Shown in pieces: positions 62,388-64,000 of a stretch of DNA of 64,000 bases (positions are counted from its first letter, which is position 1; each line of letters begins with the position of its first letter). The DNA is taken from positions 1 through 64,000 of the forward strand of contig DAVZID010000004.1 in assembly GCA_052273485.1 (NCBI GenBank). The letters are read 5' to 3'. The notes below the pieces were generated by a model. It saw only the letters and a program-made list of their open reading frames with translations, ran no database searches and had not been told where the DNA came from. Made by a program: the position numbers and the translations under genes. The stretch is from Anthropogastromicrobium sp052273485. Its GTDB lineage: Bacteria > Bacillota > Clostridia > Lachnospirales > Lachnospiraceae.

Positions 62388-62936
62388 TTACAGCACTCCC
62401 TGGCACTTCCAAAGCATAATCAAGAAGCGAACTGATGCAATCAGCTTAAATATTGAAACTACAATAAGAGCAATGGATCCAATTGCTGCAACAATAAATC
62501 CTAGCAGCGGAATGATCGAAAATACAAATATTGCTGCACTGATCGCCAACGAAATAACCATACAAGTTACATACCAGTTACATACACTGTGACAGTAATC
62601 TGCTACCTCATACGATACCGTACTTACACATTCCTCTGTTGCCGTGCAGATGTAATAGGTTGCGCCCAGTGTTGCGAGGCCATGAAGAATCGACATCGCG
62701 GTTCCCCATAATCCGTCTCCACCGGTGAAGAAACCTAGTACAATTCCGGCGATTGTAAACCAAAATGCATTACTGTACTTTTCACTCTGTTTTCTCAAAT
62801 TCGCAATTGCAACTAACTCCATGATTCCACCGGCAATTAGTGCAAACCAGCCTACCACTGGAATTACTGCAAATAATATCACAATATTTCCCCAGAACAT
62901 CAATCCAAGTCCTGATTTTACCTTTTGTCTATCCAT
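62388..62936 (-). CDS. Six-helix membrane protein of unknown function
   Basis: The 182-residue protein is almost wholly hydrophobic, with three helix pairs: about 10-45 (GLMFWGNIVILFAVIPVVGW, then FALIAGGIMELVAIANL), about 57-100, and about 120-178 (FSIIPLLGFIVAAIGSIALI). Short loops carry cysteines (YICTATEECV, YCHSVCNWYVTC). GAGGGAGGAAG lies before the ATG. I do not recognise the family. It lies just upstream of the cas operon on the same strand, but a strong terminator separates them. Confidence 0.65.
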   Translation of the reverse strand: MDRQKVKSGLGLMFWGNIVILFAVIPVVGWFALIAGGIMELVAIANLRKQSEKYSNAFWFTIAGIVLGFFTGGDGLWGTAMSILHGLATLGATYYICTATEECVSTVSYEVADYCHSVCNWYVTCMVISLAISAAIFVFSIIPLLGFIVAAIGSIALIVVSIFKLIASVRFLIMLWKCQGVL

Positions 62937-63040
62937 TTTCTTCCTCCCTCAGATATTTTCATAGTTACTTAGCACTACTAGTTTATCTTTTAAAATTCAC
63001 TCTCAATATCCTTTAAACTAATACCCAATCTTCCCGATCA

Positions 63041-63200
63041 GCACCATCAAAACCTAGGCAGGCGCTGAGGCGAACTGCTTTACGAGGCGATTCCCGTGTG
63101 GGAGCGGGCTTACGCAGTAGCTAAGACAAAAAAGTGTGTAGAAGGCGCCGCGGGAACAAGGGGCGCCGACAAAGTCATTCGCCGAAGCGCCACCTCGTAA
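63041..63200. other. GC-rich intergenic DNA with hairpin potential
   Basis: The gene-free stretch 62937-63373 changes abruptly from AT-rich to GC-rich. In it, GGCGCC and GGGGCGCC-type pairs (63144-63169) and CCCG/CGGG pairs (about 63092-63109) could fold, and CTGCTTTACG near 63079 faces TTACGCAGTAG. No reading frame looks real and I could not assign an RNA family. It may be a structured RNA or a decayed palindromic element. Confidence 0.4.
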
Positions 63201-63373
63201 ATCTTCCGGGTTACACCCCACAACCTTCCGATCTCTATAGCCTCCCGGGTTGCACCCACAACCTTCCGATCTCTATAGCCTCCCGGGTTGCACCCACAAC
63301 CTTCCGGTCTCTATAGCCTCCCGGGTTGCACCCACAACCTTCCGATCTCTATAACCTATCGGGTTGCTTACAC
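63201..63373. repeat. 38-bp tandem repeat array, about 4.5 copies
   Basis: Three nearly exact 38-bp units (63241-63278, 63279-63316, 63317-63354) begin CCTCCCGGGTTGCACCCA and end CTCTATAG or CTCTATAA. They are preceded by a degenerate 40-bp copy (63201-63240) and followed by a partial one reaching the stop of the MurE-like gene. Each unit contains GGTTG and CAACC, which can form a small stem. It is a candidate variable-number repeat. Confidence 0.9.
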
Positions 63374-64000
63374 TCACCCCTGCGGATAGCACTCCCTACA
63401 GCACTGCGCTGCAAACTGAATATCGCTATGTGGCGTCTTGACTCCGTTCTCCTCCTGGTAGCTTTCATGTCCAAGTCCAAGAATGGTAATCATATCACCT
63501 TCCTGTGCATGCTCAATCGCATAGCGGATTGCCTCTTTGCGGTTCGGAATGACCAGATACGAAACTGGCTCTGCTTTCTCTTTCTGTGCTTTGTCGATTC
63601 CAATTTTAATATCAGCAAAAATCTGATCAAATGTCTCATAGCGGTTGTGACCGGCAGTCACAATACTCAAATCAGCTAACAGTGCACTCGCCTCTCCCAT
63701 CTCGTAGCGGCGATACTTGGAACGGTTTCCGTCAGCACCAAATACGCAGACAATACGCTTTGGATGATATTCGCGAAGTGCTTCAAGATGATTTCTTGTG
63801 CTGTAACCATTATGGGCAAAATCAACACAGACTGCAAAATGACCATTATTGAACACAATATCAAAACGACCGCGAATCCTTAAATGAGTTAATCCCCTAT
63901 TGATAGTATCAGTGGCAATTCCCATATCATGTGCAATAGCAACGGCCGCTGCCGCATTATACATATTGAAATCACCTGGCAGATTAACCTTAATGTCAGC
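63374..64000 (-). CDS. MurE-like Mur ligase, 3' part (runs off the window)
   Basis: The last 208 codons of an ATP-dependent Mur ligase are present and the 5' end is outside. The visible part begins ADIKVNLPGDFNMYNAAAAV, the end of the central ATPase domain, then the C-terminal domain: RGRFDIVFNNGHFAVCVDFA with HNGYSTRNHLEALREYHPKR and CVFGADGNRSKYRRYEMGE. Two MurE positions differ: the DNPR-type amino-acid specificity motif is AGHNRYE, and the KGHE motif is LGHESYQ. It is therefore either a diverged MurE or a paralogue that adds another amino acid or acts on another substrate. Confidence 0.8.
   Translation of the reverse strand, partial: ADIKVNLPGDFNMYNAAAAVAIAHDMGIATDTINRGLTHLRIRGRFDIVFNNGHFAVCVDFAHNGYSTRNHLEALREYHPKRIVCVFGADGNRSKYRRYEMGEASALLADLSIVTAGHNRYETFDQIFADIKIGIDKAQKEKAEPVSYLVIPNRKEAIRYAIEHAQEGDMITILGLGHESYQEENGVKTPHSDIQFAAQCCRECYPQG

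Noticed and set aside
1..64000. tRNA or rRNA genes, prophage or insertion sequences
   Set aside because: Reading the gaps between genes I saw no cloverleaf with a TTCGA-type loop, no rRNA segment, and no transposase or phage structural gene.

Overview
The window is a chromosomal segment of a low-to-moderate GC, endospore-forming Firmicute of the class Clostridia, most likely a Lachnospiraceae member. The evidence is a complete spoIIIA operon, yqfC/yqfD, a SpoVB-type flippase, strong AGGAGG ribosome binding sites and typical clostridial gene orders. Almost all genes lie on the minus strand.

Layout, left to right. (1) 84-5895: spoIIIAA to spoIIIAH, the mother-cell half of the SpoIIIA-SpoIIQ channel, with a 49-bp hairpin repeat inserted between spoIIIAB and spoIIIAC. 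(2) 5.9-9.0 kb: a decay scar (MATE pump and AraC regulator remnants), an HD-domain protein, and a plus-strand SGNH hydrolase/beta-lactamase-fold fusion followed by a second copy of the 49-bp repeat. (3) 9.0-18.7 kb: rlmH, 5-formyl-THF cyclo-ligase, two FAD proteins, a SpoVB/MurJ-like flippase, ybeY, phoH, yqfD, yqfC. (4) 18.8-28.5 kb: a GH20 hexosaminidase with a likely operator, a cytidylate-kinase-like protein, a PAP2 phosphatase, rluD, lspA, aroB, ylmH, sepF, yggS and an HlyD-like protein. (5) 28.6-38.3 kb: small proteins, a D,D-carboxypeptidase, mgsA, and the elongation/division cluster rodA-minE-minD-PBP2-mreD-mreC-radC, without minC or mreB. (6) 38.4-47.4 kb: a methionine-gamma-lyase-family PLP enzyme, miaA, mutL, mutS, miaB. 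(7) 47.4-62.3 kb: a complete type I-C CRISPR-Cas system, with 88 repeats that look identical by eye and genes cas3-cas5c-cas8c-cas7c-cas4-cas1-cas2. (8) 62.3-64 kb: a membrane protein, GC-rich and tandem-repeat DNA, and the 3' part of a MurE-like ligase that runs off the window.

The most interesting signal is just upstream of cas3. A very good sigma-A promoter drives the cas operon leftward. Beyond it, reading the other way, are a possible extended -10 promoter, a degenerate CRISPR repeat that keeps the 3' handle (10 of 11 bases), a short pseudo-spacer and a strong terminator hairpin. The pseudo-spacer matches, behind a TTC motif (the usual I-C PAM), the start of the cas transcript at positions 1-5, 7-10 and 12; position 6 is a base that Cascade does not read. 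This is the architecture expected of a CreR-type cas-regulating guide RNA, by which Cascade would repress its own operon. It is inferred from sequence alone.

The CRISPR array is transcribed on the minus strand from an AT-rich leader at 53.9-54.27 kb. It carries several exact spacer duplications, including two blocks of two spacers, which points to recombination between repeats inside the array.
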